Shown piece by piece: positions 38,360-46,651 of a stretch of DNA of 64,000 nucleotides. The translations under genes and the position numbers were made by a program. Source of the stretch: Cyclobacterium sp. 1_MG-2023 (GTDB lineage Bacteria; Bacteroidota; Bacteroidia; Cytophagales; Cyclobacteriaceae); assembly GCF_030546805.1 (NCBI RefSeq), contig NZ_JAUOPC010000011.1:1-64000 (forward strand). The letters run 5' to 3'. Position 1 is the stretch's first letter. Every line of letters begins with the position of its first letter. The notes beneath the pieces were generated by a model. The model was not told the DNA's origin. It ran no database searches and was given only the letters and a program-made list of their open reading frames with translations.

Positions 38360-38489
38360 TAAGGCAAATAAGAGGGTTCTGGTAGATATTTAAAAACTGA
38401 TCGAGAATAAATAATTTTACAAGCACTTTGTTGTCATCTAAAATATGGGAAGCCATTTTCAAATGACATTACCTTAAATTAGTTCTAAT

Positions 38490-38975
38490 ATGCAGTTTAT
38501 TCCAATTTCAATAGATGATTATGTAAAAAGACACTTGAAAAACAATCCAAATGAAAAAGAAAAAGATTTAAGGCAAGGACTTAATTTCGCTTTAGAAGCT
38601 TTTAAAAAAGGAGTTAAATGTTCTTGTGGAAATGACATTTGGGTGATTGGCTCAGCGGCAGTTGGAAATAGCTGCTTTACATGTATTACCGGAGAAAGGT
38701 ACCCTAAGGATAATTATGAAATCGAGTCAGCAATTAAAAATGAAAGCAAGGGCAACAGACGAAGACACATTGACGATATTCCACCCTCTGAAATTAATGG
38801 TTTTTTTGATGATGATGGATATGAAATAAATATGGATTTAATTCAAAAACCGTCCTTATGCCTTACCTGTATCAATAATGATAATCCTAACGAAGAATTA
38901 CTTTGCAATATGACACGCCATGACCAACAAAACGAGCATGAGTTTATTTGTTTTGCTTATAGAAAAAAGAAATAA
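38490..38975 (+). CDS. Unknown Cys-rich protein with C-terminal zinc-knuckle-like motif
   Basis: This 161-residue protein has no signal peptide and eight cysteines. The N-terminal part is basic and helical; C44-x-C46 and C62-x2-C65 form one possible metal site. The last 40 residues read C124-x2-C127-x11-C139-x14-C154 with LCNMTRHDQQ and ICFAY. That C-terminal pattern resembles each half of the 82-residue protein at 21856. I do not recognise a function. The gene is an isolated unit after the hydrolase. Confidence 0.75.
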   Translation: MQFIPISIDDYVKRHLKNNPNEKEKDLRQGLNFALEAFKKGVKCSCGNDIWVIGSAAVGNSCFTCITGERYPKDNYEIESAIKNESKGNRRRHIDDIPPSEINGFFDDDGYEINMDLIQKPSLCLTCINNDNPNEELLCNMTRHDQQNEHEFICFAYRKKK

Positions 38976-39899
38976 ATGGAAAAGTTAATACAGTTATCCT
39001 AAGCTCATTAAGGCTGGCGATAAATTTTGTAGCGAATCAGTGCTCATTCCAAAAACTACCTTTGGCTTATTAAGGTGGCCTATTTTTACTAATATCGACT
39101 AGCTGTACTAAGGAAGTTAAATCGGAGGGAGATCACAAAAGTGTAATCCTGCTAACCGTACACATAATCCAATAACGTTAGGGAAAACTAGCTGAATTTT
39201 TTTGGGCATAAAATTAACTAAATATGGTTGAAGATTAACCGGTTTCAAACTTAAAGAACAGTATTTTAAAATGATTTTTTACCCGCCGTATAATGGGTTT
39301 CTTTCGTTTGTGGTATTAAGGTGAAATTAGTAGGGATAGGTGATAGGATAAAAGCAAAAGAATTGGTAGTGAGTGCGATGATATGCTCGTTAAAGCCTAT
39401 ACAAGCAAAGGGATTGATGGATGTTAACATAAGAAACAACCTGAAGGAATTCTTTGGAATGGGAAAGTGTTTTGTAAAAGGAAAATTAGGTTGCGGTGTA
39501 TTGGGGCATTAAAATCTAATAAACAATTTTTAGAAATATTAAAGTACTTAATAGATCCGAGTGTAATAATTCTATTTAAAATAAATTAAATTTAGGTGTT
39601 ATTTGTTTAAGGGGTGACTTAGTTTATTTGATCTTTATTTTCCTAATTTATTTAATTGTTTTTTTTTAATGATTATAATTACTATATTTATAGTAGGTTT
39701 GATTTAAGGAAAATAATATACTTTTATCCTAAGTTTTTTTACTTTAAGTAAATGTAAGAAAGCTTTTATTTAATGAAATTATTTAGTACCCAATCAAGAG
39801 TTAATAAGAATTAGAAAAATAGGATTAAAAAGTCTGATTTGAAAATATTTAATTATTCTACATAGTTTGTAGAGCAGTTATATTACTCCTTTAATAGAT
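38976..39899. other. Long region without a convincing gene
   Basis: 924 AT-rich bases. A 63-codon frame from GTG 39321 to 39512 has no family resemblance and no start signal I trust. TAGGTTTG at 39694-39701 matches a -7 element for the lipoprotein at 39900 but has no -33 partner and would give a leader of almost 200 bases. The region may hold decayed sequence. Confidence 0.4.
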
Positions 39900-41105
39900 A
39901 TGATTTTGAATAAACTCATACCTTTGCTTATAGGTTGCATATTATTACTTCTTACAAGTAGCTGTAAGCAGGAAGTTAATACGCAGGAAGACCCTAGAGG
40001 TGTAGCCTTGGTAACTGTGGACCTCTCCGAATCCAGATCCGGTAAACTGTCTGAATTTTTTGAGCCAGAAATCAACTATATATGGCTGGAAGATAAATTG
40101 GATGAGGCACAACTTAATGCCGGCTTACATCAAATCCGCTTTTATGGAGATAAAATTTATACCCTTGATATTTACGGATGTAAGTGCATTTCAATTTTCA
40201 ATATGGAAGGGGAGTACTTGGGTAAGATTGCTGCTTATGGTGAAGGCCCCGGTGAATTTCTAGAATTTGATGCTTTGACATTTGTAAATGAGGAACTGGT
40301 TTTGTTAGGGGTTTATCCTAGAAAAATCATGTGGTTCAGCCTGGAAGGGGAGTTTCTACGTGAATTGACCTTAATAGCCCCCTTTGGTCCGGGTGTGTTT
40401 TCTGAATTTGACAACCGCTATTATTTATACAGCTCGGCTAGAAATACAGGGGAATTTTTTATTCAAACCTTGAATGAAAATTTGCAGGATACTATTAATT
40501 TCTTGCCATACTATTCCGAAAGGCTCGAAAGTATGATGTCCGGTAGGAATTATTTTCAAAAAAGTAAACAATATCTTTATTTTGGGATGACCTTTCTCGA
40601 TACCATTTATCAATTCCATAATCAACAATTGGTCCCCAAGTTTGTATTCGATTTTGGGAAGTATGGCCAAGACTTGGAAGAATTAAAAGGCTTGGGAATA
40701 ATGGACAGATCAAAATTTATGTCTAGCCAAGCTAAACTTTATTTCCTAGGTCGATACCATGTTTCCGAAAAACAGCTTTACACCATCCTTAGTTTTGAAA
40801 AGAAGGTTTACAATTTATTTTATGACAGGGAGAAATCACAATCCCATGTGATTGAAGGCAATCTAATCAACGATATTGATGAAGGGCATGATTCCGGCCG
40901 GATATTTTATGTATTCGAACCGGGAAAAGTAGGGATAAGAATTACTGGTAAAGACCTTTATCAGGCATTGGTGGAAAAGAAAAAGCAGTTGGGGAAGGAA
41001 GAATTTGAGAATTGGGCTAAAGGTAAGGGAAGAGACTTTGCAAAAACAGCTTTGGCGGCAAAAGACTCAGAAAACCCGGTGCTTATTGTTTATAAGCTAA
41101 AATGA
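39900..41105 (+). CDS. 6-bladed beta-propeller lipoprotein (BF3164-like), paralogue 1
   Basis: This 401-residue lipoprotein (SSCK, Cys22) belongs to the 6-bladed beta-propeller family of Bacteroidota. Propeller strands are visible as repeated segments: KIYTLDIYGCKCISIFN, GEYLGKIAAYGEGPGEF, ELVLLGVYPRKIMWFSLEGEF, and further blades to about residue 340, followed by a helical Lys-rich tail. Function is not established; such proteins sit in the envelope and may bind ligands. A close paralogue begins at 44047, sharing the same layout and many exact segments (SEFFEPEINYIWLED, SENPVLIVY). The intervening LemA/TPM operon lies on the other strand. Confidence 0.85.
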   Translation: MILNKLIPLLIGCILLLLTSSCKQEVNTQEDPRGVALVTVDLSESRSGKLSEFFEPEINYIWLEDKLDEAQLNAGLHQIRFYGDKIYTLDIYGCKCISIFNMEGEYLGKIAAYGEGPGEFLEFDALTFVNEELVLLGVYPRKIMWFSLEGEFLRELTLIAPFGPGVFSEFDNRYYLYSSARNTGEFFIQTLNENLQDTINFLPYYSERLESMMSGRNYFQKSKQYLYFGMTFLDTIYQFHNQQLVPKFVFDFGKYGQDLEELKGLGIMDRSKFMSSQAKLYFLGRYHVSEKQLYTILSFEKKVYNLFYDREKSQSHVIEGNLINDIDEGHDSGRIFYVFEPGKVGIRITGKDLYQALVEKKKQLGKEEFENWAKGKGRDFAKTALAAKDSENPVLIVYKLK

Positions 41106-41245
41106 CCTTTTTTTCTTCTGGAGAAGTGCCACTATTGATAAAGTATGTCGGTAATTGTGATCAAAATAGGAAACCTGAATGGGTTTAACTATTGAAGTAA
41201 CAGGTATCAGACTGTGAAGTAATGAATTGATAATCAAACGACCTT

Positions 41246-41280
41246 GGCGGTATTGATGCATTAATTGCAGCAATACCGCC
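41246..41280. terminator. Hairpin between convergent genes
   Basis: GGCGGTATTG (41246-41255) and CAATACCGCC (41271-41280) are exact complements with a further TGCA/TGCA pairing in the loop. No long T-run follows on either strand, so termination is likely but not certain. Confidence 0.55.
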
Positions 41281-41287
41281 TAAATTC

Positions 41288-42088
41288 TTACCAGCTCCCA
41301 CCGGCGCCACCACCACCAAAGCTTCCTCCGCCAAAGCCGCCGAAACCTCCGCCGCCTCCGCCACCAAAGCTGCCTCCTCCGGAAGAAAAATCACCGAATT
41401 TACCTCGGCTACCTCCAAGCATATTGGCTAGCAATAAGGTGGTGAAGAAATCCACTCCGCCTCGTTTTCCTCCCATATGGTTGTTGTTGTCATTTCGGTT
41501 TCTGATCAGGGTAAGGATCACAAAGCCAACGATCAATATCAAGAAGAGGGGTAGGCCGCCACCGGGATTGTCTGAAGAACCCAGGTCCTCTGCTTTATAC
41601 TCTCCGGAAGCTAGTTTGAAGATCATATCAGTGGCCTGATCCAAGCCGGTATAATAACTTTCTGTACGAAAGTTAGGCACGATCAACTGCTCTACAATTC
41701 TTTTCGCCAAAGCATCCGGAATCGCTCCCTCCATTCCATAACCTGTGGCGATAAATACCTTTCGGTCCTTCATTGCCGCCAGAATAAGTACCCCATTGTC
41801 TTTGTCTGCTCTACCGATTCCCCATTGATCGCCCAATTGAAACGCATAATCACTAATGTCATAAGGTCCAACAGAATTGATTAAAACGATGCTTACCTCA
41901 GAAGAGGTACTGTCATTATACGCTACTAGTTTGTTTTCCAGCTGTTGAACTTCGTTGGCTGAAAGGGTTTTTGAAAAATCATTTACCAGGCGAGGAGGGT
42001 TTGGTTTTTCGGGAAAATCCCCCTGTGCCCGGCTAGCCAATGAAAGCACCAATAATACAAAAGAAAGGAAAAGCTGTTTTTTAATCAT
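41288..42088 (-). CDS. TPM-domain membrane protein, YgcG-like, with Gly-rich tail
   Basis: This 266-residue protein has a signal peptide (to about 22), a TPM_phosphatase domain (about 30-155; PPRLVNDFSKTLS, EVSIVLINSV, GVLILAAMKDRKVFIATG), a membrane segment (about 178-195) and a long Gly-rich C-terminus ending in GGAGGSW. It is the third gene of the lemA-TPM-TPM cluster, a conserved trio in bacteria thought to act at the envelope; the domain is linked to photosystem maintenance in plants and its bacterial role is unclear. It follows the second TPM gene by six bases. Confidence 0.9.
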   Translation of the reverse strand: MIKKQLFLSFVLLVLSLASRAQGDFPEKPNPPRLVNDFSKTLSANEVQQLENKLVAYNDSTSSEVSIVLINSVGPYDISDYAFQLGDQWGIGRADKDNGVLILAAMKDRKVFIATGYGMEGAIPDALAKRIVEQLIVPNFRTESYYTGLDQATDMIFKLASGEYKAEDLGSSDNPGGGLPLFLILIVGFVILTLIRNRNDNNNHMGGKRGGVDFFTTLLLANMLGGSRGKFGDFSSGGGSFGGGGGGGFGGFGGGSFGGGGAGGSW

Positions 42089-42094
42089 GATGTC

Positions 42095-42529
42095 TTATTC
42101 AAAGGATATTTCGTCAGGGAGCTCGTTGATGTCTCCTTCATGGTCATAAGGGAAATGTTGTTGCAGTTGCTTGCCGGACATTTCTATGCCTTTTCTAAGC
42201 CCTTCAGTATAGGCTTTAGCTTTGAAATGAACGAGCATTTCTTCCTTAATATTTTCCCAAAAGTTTTCAGGAACCACCTTGTTTATTCCGGCATCACCGA
42301 GAATGGCAAATTTATGGTCAAGCACAGCAAGGTAAAACAGCACAGCGTTGCGTTGTGCTGTTTTATGCATCTTGAGTTTCTTAAACACTTCAGCAGCTCG
42401 GTCAAGTACATCCCCTTTGCAGTGGCTTTCGATGTGCACTTGAATTTCTCCTGAGGTTTTCTTCTCGGCATTCCGAATGGCTCCTATGATGATTTCCCGG
42501 TCTGCTTTACTAAATAAATTTTCTGCCAT
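42095..42529 (-). CDS. TPM-domain protein
   Basis: This 144-residue protein has no signal peptide. It is a short TPM-type domain (AIRNAEKKTSGEIQVHIE, KTAQRNAVLFYLAVLDHKFAILGDAGI), the usual partner between LemA and the membrane-bound TPM protein. It may be cytoplasmic or membrane-associated. It lies 12 bases after lemA and six before the next gene, so the three are one operon. Confidence 0.88.
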   Translation of the reverse strand: MAENLFSKADREIIIGAIRNAEKKTSGEIQVHIESHCKGDVLDRAAEVFKKLKMHKTAQRNAVLFYLAVLDHKFAILGDAGINKVVPENFWENIKEEMLVHFKAKAYTEGLRKGIEMSGKQLQQHFPYDHEGDINELPDEISFE

Positions 42530-42541
42530 GATAAGCGTTTT

Positions 42542-43132
42542 TTAAAATTCTACCGTTGGGGCATTTTCTGATCCAGCAGATGCTTCGAAATAACCTTTGG
42601 TTTCAAATCCATACCATCCTGCAAACATATTATTTGGGAAAGTTCTCAGGTTGGAATTGTAGCTCTGCACAGATTGATTGAAATTTCTCCTTGCTACGGC
42701 AATCCTGTTTTCAGTGCCTTCCAATTGGGCCTGTAGCTCAAGAAAGTTTTGGTTGGCTTTCAAGTCAGGATATCTTTCTACGGCCACCAGTAACCTGCTA
42801 AGAGATCCGCTCAGCTGGTCTTGTGCATCCTGGAATTTAGCAATGTTTTCCGGGCTAAGGTCATCGGCCTCCAAGTTGATGGAAGTGGCTTTTGAGCGTG
42901 CTTCGATCACATTTGTCAAGGTTTCTTGTTCAAAGTCAGCATATCCTTTCACTGTATTGACCAAATTTGGAATTAGGTCAGCTCTTCTTTGGTATTGGGT
43001 TTCTACTTCAGCCCATTGACCATTAATGGTTTCTTCGGTTTGTACAAAGGTGTTGTAAACACCTACCGCTTTGGAGTATACAAGGAACCCGATCACTGCG
43101 ATGATGGCTATAGGAATTAATATTTTTTTCAT
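42542..43132 (-). CDS. lemA: LemA family protein
   Basis: This 196-residue protein has one N-terminal membrane segment (about 5-22) and the LemA coiled-coil domain, with the signature YQRRADLIPNLVNTVKGYADFE and later YPDLKANQNFLELQAQLEGTENRI and AVARRNFN. LemA proteins are membrane-anchored helical bundles of unknown precise role, commonly encoded with TPM proteins as here. First gene of the minus-strand trio. Confidence 0.93.
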   Translation of the reverse strand: MKKILIPIAIIAVIGFLVYSKAVGVYNTFVQTEETINGQWAEVETQYQRRADLIPNLVNTVKGYADFEQETLTNVIEARSKATSINLEADDLSPENIAKFQDAQDQLSGSLSRLLVAVERYPDLKANQNFLELQAQLEGTENRIAVARRNFNQSVQSYNSNLRTFPNNMFAGWYGFETKGYFEASAGSENAPTVEF

Positions 43133-44046
43133 GGTATGAATATTTTTAAAACAATGAAGGTATATGACGTAAAATTTGGTTTGAAGGTTTCCGGAATAGT
43201 TGTTTTTTAAAGAAACTTAATGCAAAATGAATAAAACACCTCAATTTTAAACAGGTGATTGTGTAAGATTACCAGGTGAAAATCGCACCTAAACTTTTTA
43301 CATAACACTGAAACAATTCCAATTCACTCAAATACCCTATGACAGAGGAGTATTCTTTCTTATTAGGATTTCTTTTTAAAAACAAAGGTACCATATTAAT
43401 TGGAGAAAATGCCCATAACATATAAACAACAAATATTTGATTACAGCTGCCAAATTTCAAGCCTTCTCCGGTCGCAAATTAAATACCCTATTGGGTGGCT
43501 GAGCTTGTCGAAGTCAACGGAACAGGAGTCAAAACCCGCTCGAGGGTCTTCGACAGGCTCAGACATTGAAGACAAGGACTTCGAAAATTCGCAGTGTATG
43601 AGAGGAGTTGAAGACTTAGCAATTTTCTATAATTGGCCATTATAACCTGATCATTTCTAAAGTTTATTGTCATTCCATATAAAGCTGTAATTGCAAATTA
43701 CAGCTAGAGGGTTCAATGCGTGATAAGTTGAGGCCGCCAAAGTTGTAATCAAGTTTACTGCGTCTGCAAAAGCAAAATGTCACCTATATATTTTAATACC
43801 ATAATAAATTGATTTTAGAATTCATCAACACCTAATAATTTAGTATTATTGTAGATGAATGGGTGCATTCTTGCAATAAATTCTATTTAAGCTGACTTTA
43901 AAACTCCTTAATTGTAGGCTTTTAAAAACCACCTTGATTTGGGAAATCACATGAAATTCGATCGAGTACTCTCTGGCTCATTAAATATTTTGGTAAGTTA
44001 TAAAAATAATATCATGATTACATCCAAAGACCATAAAGGGATAAAA
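43133..44046. other. Intergenic region with inverted repeat
   Basis: About 900 bases between lemA and the second propeller lipoprotein. It contains the inverted repeat at 43499-43562 and otherwise AT-rich sequence. The frame that continues upstream of the lipoprotein start begins with TTG at 43939. CAAAGGTA at 43383-43390 is a -7 match for lemA on the minus strand without a -33 partner. Confidence 0.4.
43499..43562. repeat. Inverted dispersed repeat (CTGAGCTTGTCGAAG type)
   Basis: CTGAGCTTGTCGAAG (43499-43513) and CTTCGACAGGCTCAG (43548-43562) are complements with one mismatch. A further partial copy, GAGCCTGTCGAAG, is at 46353-46365. Such palindromic repeats are scattered between genes in many Bacteroidota. 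Confidence 0.7.
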
Positions 44047-45348
44047 ATGAGAATCAATGCTTTTGTAAATCTCTTTTCTTCATGGCAGCCTCAAGACTTT
44101 CCTTTCTATGTTACCTTAGCATCGATCTGTCCTTCTAAAGATTCCAATTTTTTTAATCTTAGGTTTCAGTTTTTGTTAAGTTCATTTTTGCTATTGGCTA
44201 GTAGCTGTCATCAAAAAGCAGATATTGAAAAACAGGAGGGAAGTGTGGCCGTGATCCAAGTGGATCTTTCACAATCCCGAACTGGCAAGTTATCTGAATT
44301 TTTCGAGCCTGAAATCAACTATATATGGTTGGAAGATGAATTAGAGGAAGCACAATTAAATTCCAATTTACAACAAATAGTATTTCATGGAGATAAAATT
44401 TATGCCCTCGATAATAACGGGTGCAAGTGCATTTCAATGTTCAATAAGTCAGGGAAGTATTTAGGGAGAATTGGCGCCTATGGAGAAGGTCCAGGAGAGT
44501 ATCATGACCTTGGCTCGCTGATAGTTGTAAATGAAGAATTGGTCTTATTGGAGGGGTTTAGTGGAGATATAATGTGGTTTAGTCTCGAAGGAGAGTTTCT
44601 GCGTGAATCGAACTTGAAAGGTTTTTCCGGTATAGGGGTTTTTTCTGAATTTGACGAACGCTTTTACTTCTACAACATTGCTAGAAACTCTGGAGAGTTT
44701 TTTGTTCAAAGTTTGAATATGAAATTGCAAGATACCATTAATTATATGTCATACCATCCTGAAAGGTTGGAAAGTGGGATGACAGGTAGAAACTATTTTC
44801 AAAAAAGTAAACATCACCTATATTTTGGAATGACTTTTTTAGATACCATTTATCAATTCCAAAATCAACAATTGGTCCCCAAGTATGTATTTGAATATGG
44901 GAATTATGGCCAAGACTTGGAGAGATTAAATGGAATGGAAATAATGGAGAGAATAACCTATATGAATACGCAAGGAAAATTTTATTTTCGAGGTCGATAC
45001 CAAGTTTCCGAAAAACAACTCTACACCATTCTAAGTTACGAAGGTGACTTTTATAACCTCTTTTATGCCCAAGAGAGTTCAAAATCAAATCTGATTGAAA
45101 GCGTGATAATCAACGATATAGATGGGGGTTTTAACGTACCTATGCTACCTAATGGTTTTGCACCCGGAAAATTAGGGTTTACGATGCCTGGGAAAGCCTT
45201 TTACCAGGCATTGATGACAAAGAAAAAGCAAATGGGACAGGTTGAATATGAAAGTTGGGTTAAAGGCGTAGGTGCAAATTTGGCCAAAACTGCCTTTGCT
45301 GGAAAAGTGTCTGAAAACCCAGTGCTTATCGTTTATACGCTAAAGTAA
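44047..45348 (+). CDS. 6-bladed beta-propeller lipoprotein, paralogue 2
   Basis: 433 residues from ATG 44047, which follows an AAAGGG ribosome-site-like stretch; the frame is open back to TTG 43939. It is a close paralogue of the protein at 39900 over the whole propeller (SEFFEPEINYIWLEDELEEAQLN, NGCKCISMFN, YGEGPGEYHDL, MTGRNYFQKSKH) and tail. The N-terminus differs: the hydrophobic lipoprotein segment (LLASSC, Cys54) is preceded by about 38 residues not seen in the paralogue, so the true start may be later or this end has been rearranged. Function as for the paralogue. Confidence 0.8.
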   Translation: MRINAFVNLFSSWQPQDFPFYVTLASICPSKDSNFFNLRFQFLLSSFLLLASSCHQKADIEKQEGSVAVIQVDLSQSRTGKLSEFFEPEINYIWLEDELEEAQLNSNLQQIVFHGDKIYALDNNGCKCISMFNKSGKYLGRIGAYGEGPGEYHDLGSLIVVNEELVLLEGFSGDIMWFSLEGEFLRESNLKGFSGIGVFSEFDERFYFYNIARNSGEFFVQSLNMKLQDTINYMSYHPERLESGMTGRNYFQKSKHHLYFGMTFLDTIYQFQNQQLVPKYVFEYGNYGQDLERLNGMEIMERITYMNTQGKFYFRGRYQVSEKQLYTILSYEGDFYNLFYAQESSKSNLIESVIINDIDGGFNVPMLPNGFAPGKLGFTMPGKAFYQALMTKKKQMGQVEYESWVKGVGANLAKTAFAGKVSENPVLIVYTLK

Positions 45349-45582
45349 TTGCTTTTTATTCAATTGCTGATATGGCTTTACTTATGATCTGATAGTTTAA
45401 TGAGAATAGGGAGCCTAGAAAGAGAGAAATTATTAGAACTACGGGATTTTTTTTGGGAGTAAATTTATTGTCCGATTTTTTTAACTAAGATGAAATAAAA
45501 TAAATTAGAGGTATGTAGGTGACGTTCTCCGTCAATGCAAGGGCTAGGATTACTTATTTCGGTTTATTTATGTATTATATCC

Positions 45583-45616
45583 CGAAGCAATCCCATGATT
45601 AGAAGTGATTGCTTCG
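45583..45616 (-). terminator. Hairpin after the toxin-antitoxin operon
   Basis: CGAAGCAATC (45583-45592) and GATTGCTTCG (45607-45616) are exact complements directly after the antitoxin stop. No T-run follows on the minus strand, so it may be a weak terminator or RNA stabiliser. Confidence 0.5.
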
Positions 45617-45913
45617 TCATACCTCCTCGCAACGAAGTATAGGGCTTATTTGAATTTTGCTACCAACTGCTTTCAAAACTTTCATTATTGTCGAAAATTG
45701 GGGTTTTGCTCCGGCCGACAAGGCTTTGTACAAACTTGGTCTGCTCATTCCTGTTTCTTCCGCAATTTTGCTCATTCCAATCGCTTTTGCAATATGTCCG
45801 AGGGCTACAATCACATCGTCAAAATCACCTTCATCCAATATGGAATTTAAATATTCGGCAATCATTTCGTTGCTATCCAAATAGTCTGCTATATCAAATT
45901 TTGTAGTTTTCAT
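45617..45913 (-). CDS. HigA-type antitoxin (addiction module antidote)
   Basis: This 98-residue protein matches the probable addiction module antidote family: the N-terminal FDIADYLDSNEMIAEYLN segment, then a helix-turn-helix (about 45-85; MSKIAEETGMSRPSLYKALS, PQFSTIMKVLKAVG). It should neutralise the toxin and bind the operon's own promoter. Its start overlaps the toxin stop by four bases; the toxin comes first, the order usual for HigBA. The palindrome at 46224-46241 is the likely binding site. Confidence 0.9.
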   Translation of the reverse strand: MKTTKFDIADYLDSNEMIAEYLNSILDEGDFDDVIVALGHIAKAIGMSKIAEETGMSRPSLYKALSAGAKPQFSTIMKVLKAVGSKIQISPILRCEEV

Positions 45914-46215
45914 TTTGAATTTTTTAAATTATTCCAAATGTTTTTGGCCTTCTCGATGTCTTTTTGTTGGGTTGATTTGTCTCCGCCAATCAGCAGAATT
46001 ATTATCTTTCCATCCGTTTCCTTGAAATAAATTCTGTACCCCTTTGCGTAATTTATTTTCATTTCATTAATACCATTACCCACAGGTTTACAGTCTCCAA
46101 AATGGCCTTCATTTTCAAGTTTTTGGATTCTGAACAGGATTTTCGCTTTAGCCCTTAAATCCTTTAATCTCTTCAACCACTTGTCAAATTCTATCGATTT
46201 TTCAATAAAATACAT
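45910..46215 (-). CDS. HigB/RelE-type toxin
   Basis: This 101-residue protein belongs to the RelE/HigB superfamily (addiction module killer protein type): FDKWLKRLKDLRAKAKILFRIQKLE, NGINEMKINYAKGYRIYF, and IILLIGGDKSTQQKDIEKAK. Such toxins cleave mRNA on or near the ribosome. The basic Lys/Arg residues and GGDKS segment are typical of the group. It is the first gene of a two-gene unit with a well-placed promoter 25 bases upstream. Confidence 0.9.
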   Translation of the reverse strand: MYFIEKSIEFDKWLKRLKDLRAKAKILFRIQKLENEGHFGDCKPVGNGINEMKINYAKGYRIYFKETDGKIIILLIGGDKSTQQKDIEKAKNIWNNLKNSK

Positions 46216-46223
46216 TTAGTCGA

Positions 46224-46241
46224 TGTATTCACTTGGATACA
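46224..46241. promoter_or_regulatory. Putative antitoxin operator palindrome
   Basis: TGTAT (46224-46228) and ATACA (46237-46241) form an inverted repeat with eight bases between. It overlaps the -7 element of the minus-strand promoter, where an autorepressing antitoxin would bind. Confidence 0.45.
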
Positions 46242-46269
46242 AATTTACTTGAATTTTTTAGAATACAAA
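46240..46269 (-). promoter_or_regulatory. Promoter of the toxin-antitoxin operon
   Basis: Read on the minus strand: TTTG (46269-46266), an 18-base spacer and TAAATTTG (46247-46240). This fits the Bacteroidota consensus and lies about 25 bases before the toxin start. Confidence 0.6.
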
Positions 46270-46394
46270 AATCCTTCGTTGGTTTCTGGTCTATGTCAAA
46301 AGGAACCATAATGCTCTGTTTATGTTTCAGGTAGAAGTTAATAAAATAATATGAGCCTGTCGAAGCCTGTCAATTCAAATATGTATCTAATCAT

Positions 46395-46571
46395 AAATCC
46401 CCCTTTGAAGAAAAGGGAGAGTTCGAGTTTTTACGATTTACGAATGCGAACTTGATTTTTCATTTCCTCAGCCCATTACAATAATACAAAATCATTAAAA
46501 AATTCTCGTTTTCGCAACTCCCCCTTCAAAGGGTCGCAGTGCTTTCCCAGCAGAGTCGGGAGGGATTTTTA
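46395..46571. repeat. Imperfect inverted C-rich repeat
   Basis: The left arm AAATCCCCCTTTGAAG begins at 46395. The right arm (46516-46571) read on the minus strand starts AAAAATCCCTCCCGACT and ends CCCTTTGAAGGGGGAGTT. These are the same kind of C-rich arms as at 68-245. Dispersed, non-coding repeat. Confidence 0.55.
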
Positions 46572-46651
46572 CGGGATTGTAAACCTGTACCAATATTTGA
46601 AAAATAATCTGTAAACTTTTTTTAGGACGAGACAATGAAAAACTATAAGAA

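Larger units (their letters stand above)
46216..46651. other. Intergenic region with promoter and repeats
   Basis: It contains the higBA promoter and palindrome, a partial CTGAGC-type repeat at 46353-46365 and the inverted C-rich repeat at 46395-46571. No gene is evident. Confidence 0.5.

Noticed and set aside
39321-39512. 63-codon frame starting with GTG
   Set aside because: No recognisable family, no start signal, and it lies in a gene-poor AT-rich region; probably chance or decayed sequence.
41265-41639. Proline-rich frame on the plus strand
   Set aside because: It is the complement of the glycine-rich tail of the TPM protein on the minus strand.
43499-43562. CRISPR-like or attachment-site repeat
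   Set aside because: Only two inverted arms with no spaced array; it fits the dispersed palindromic repeats of Bacteroidota.
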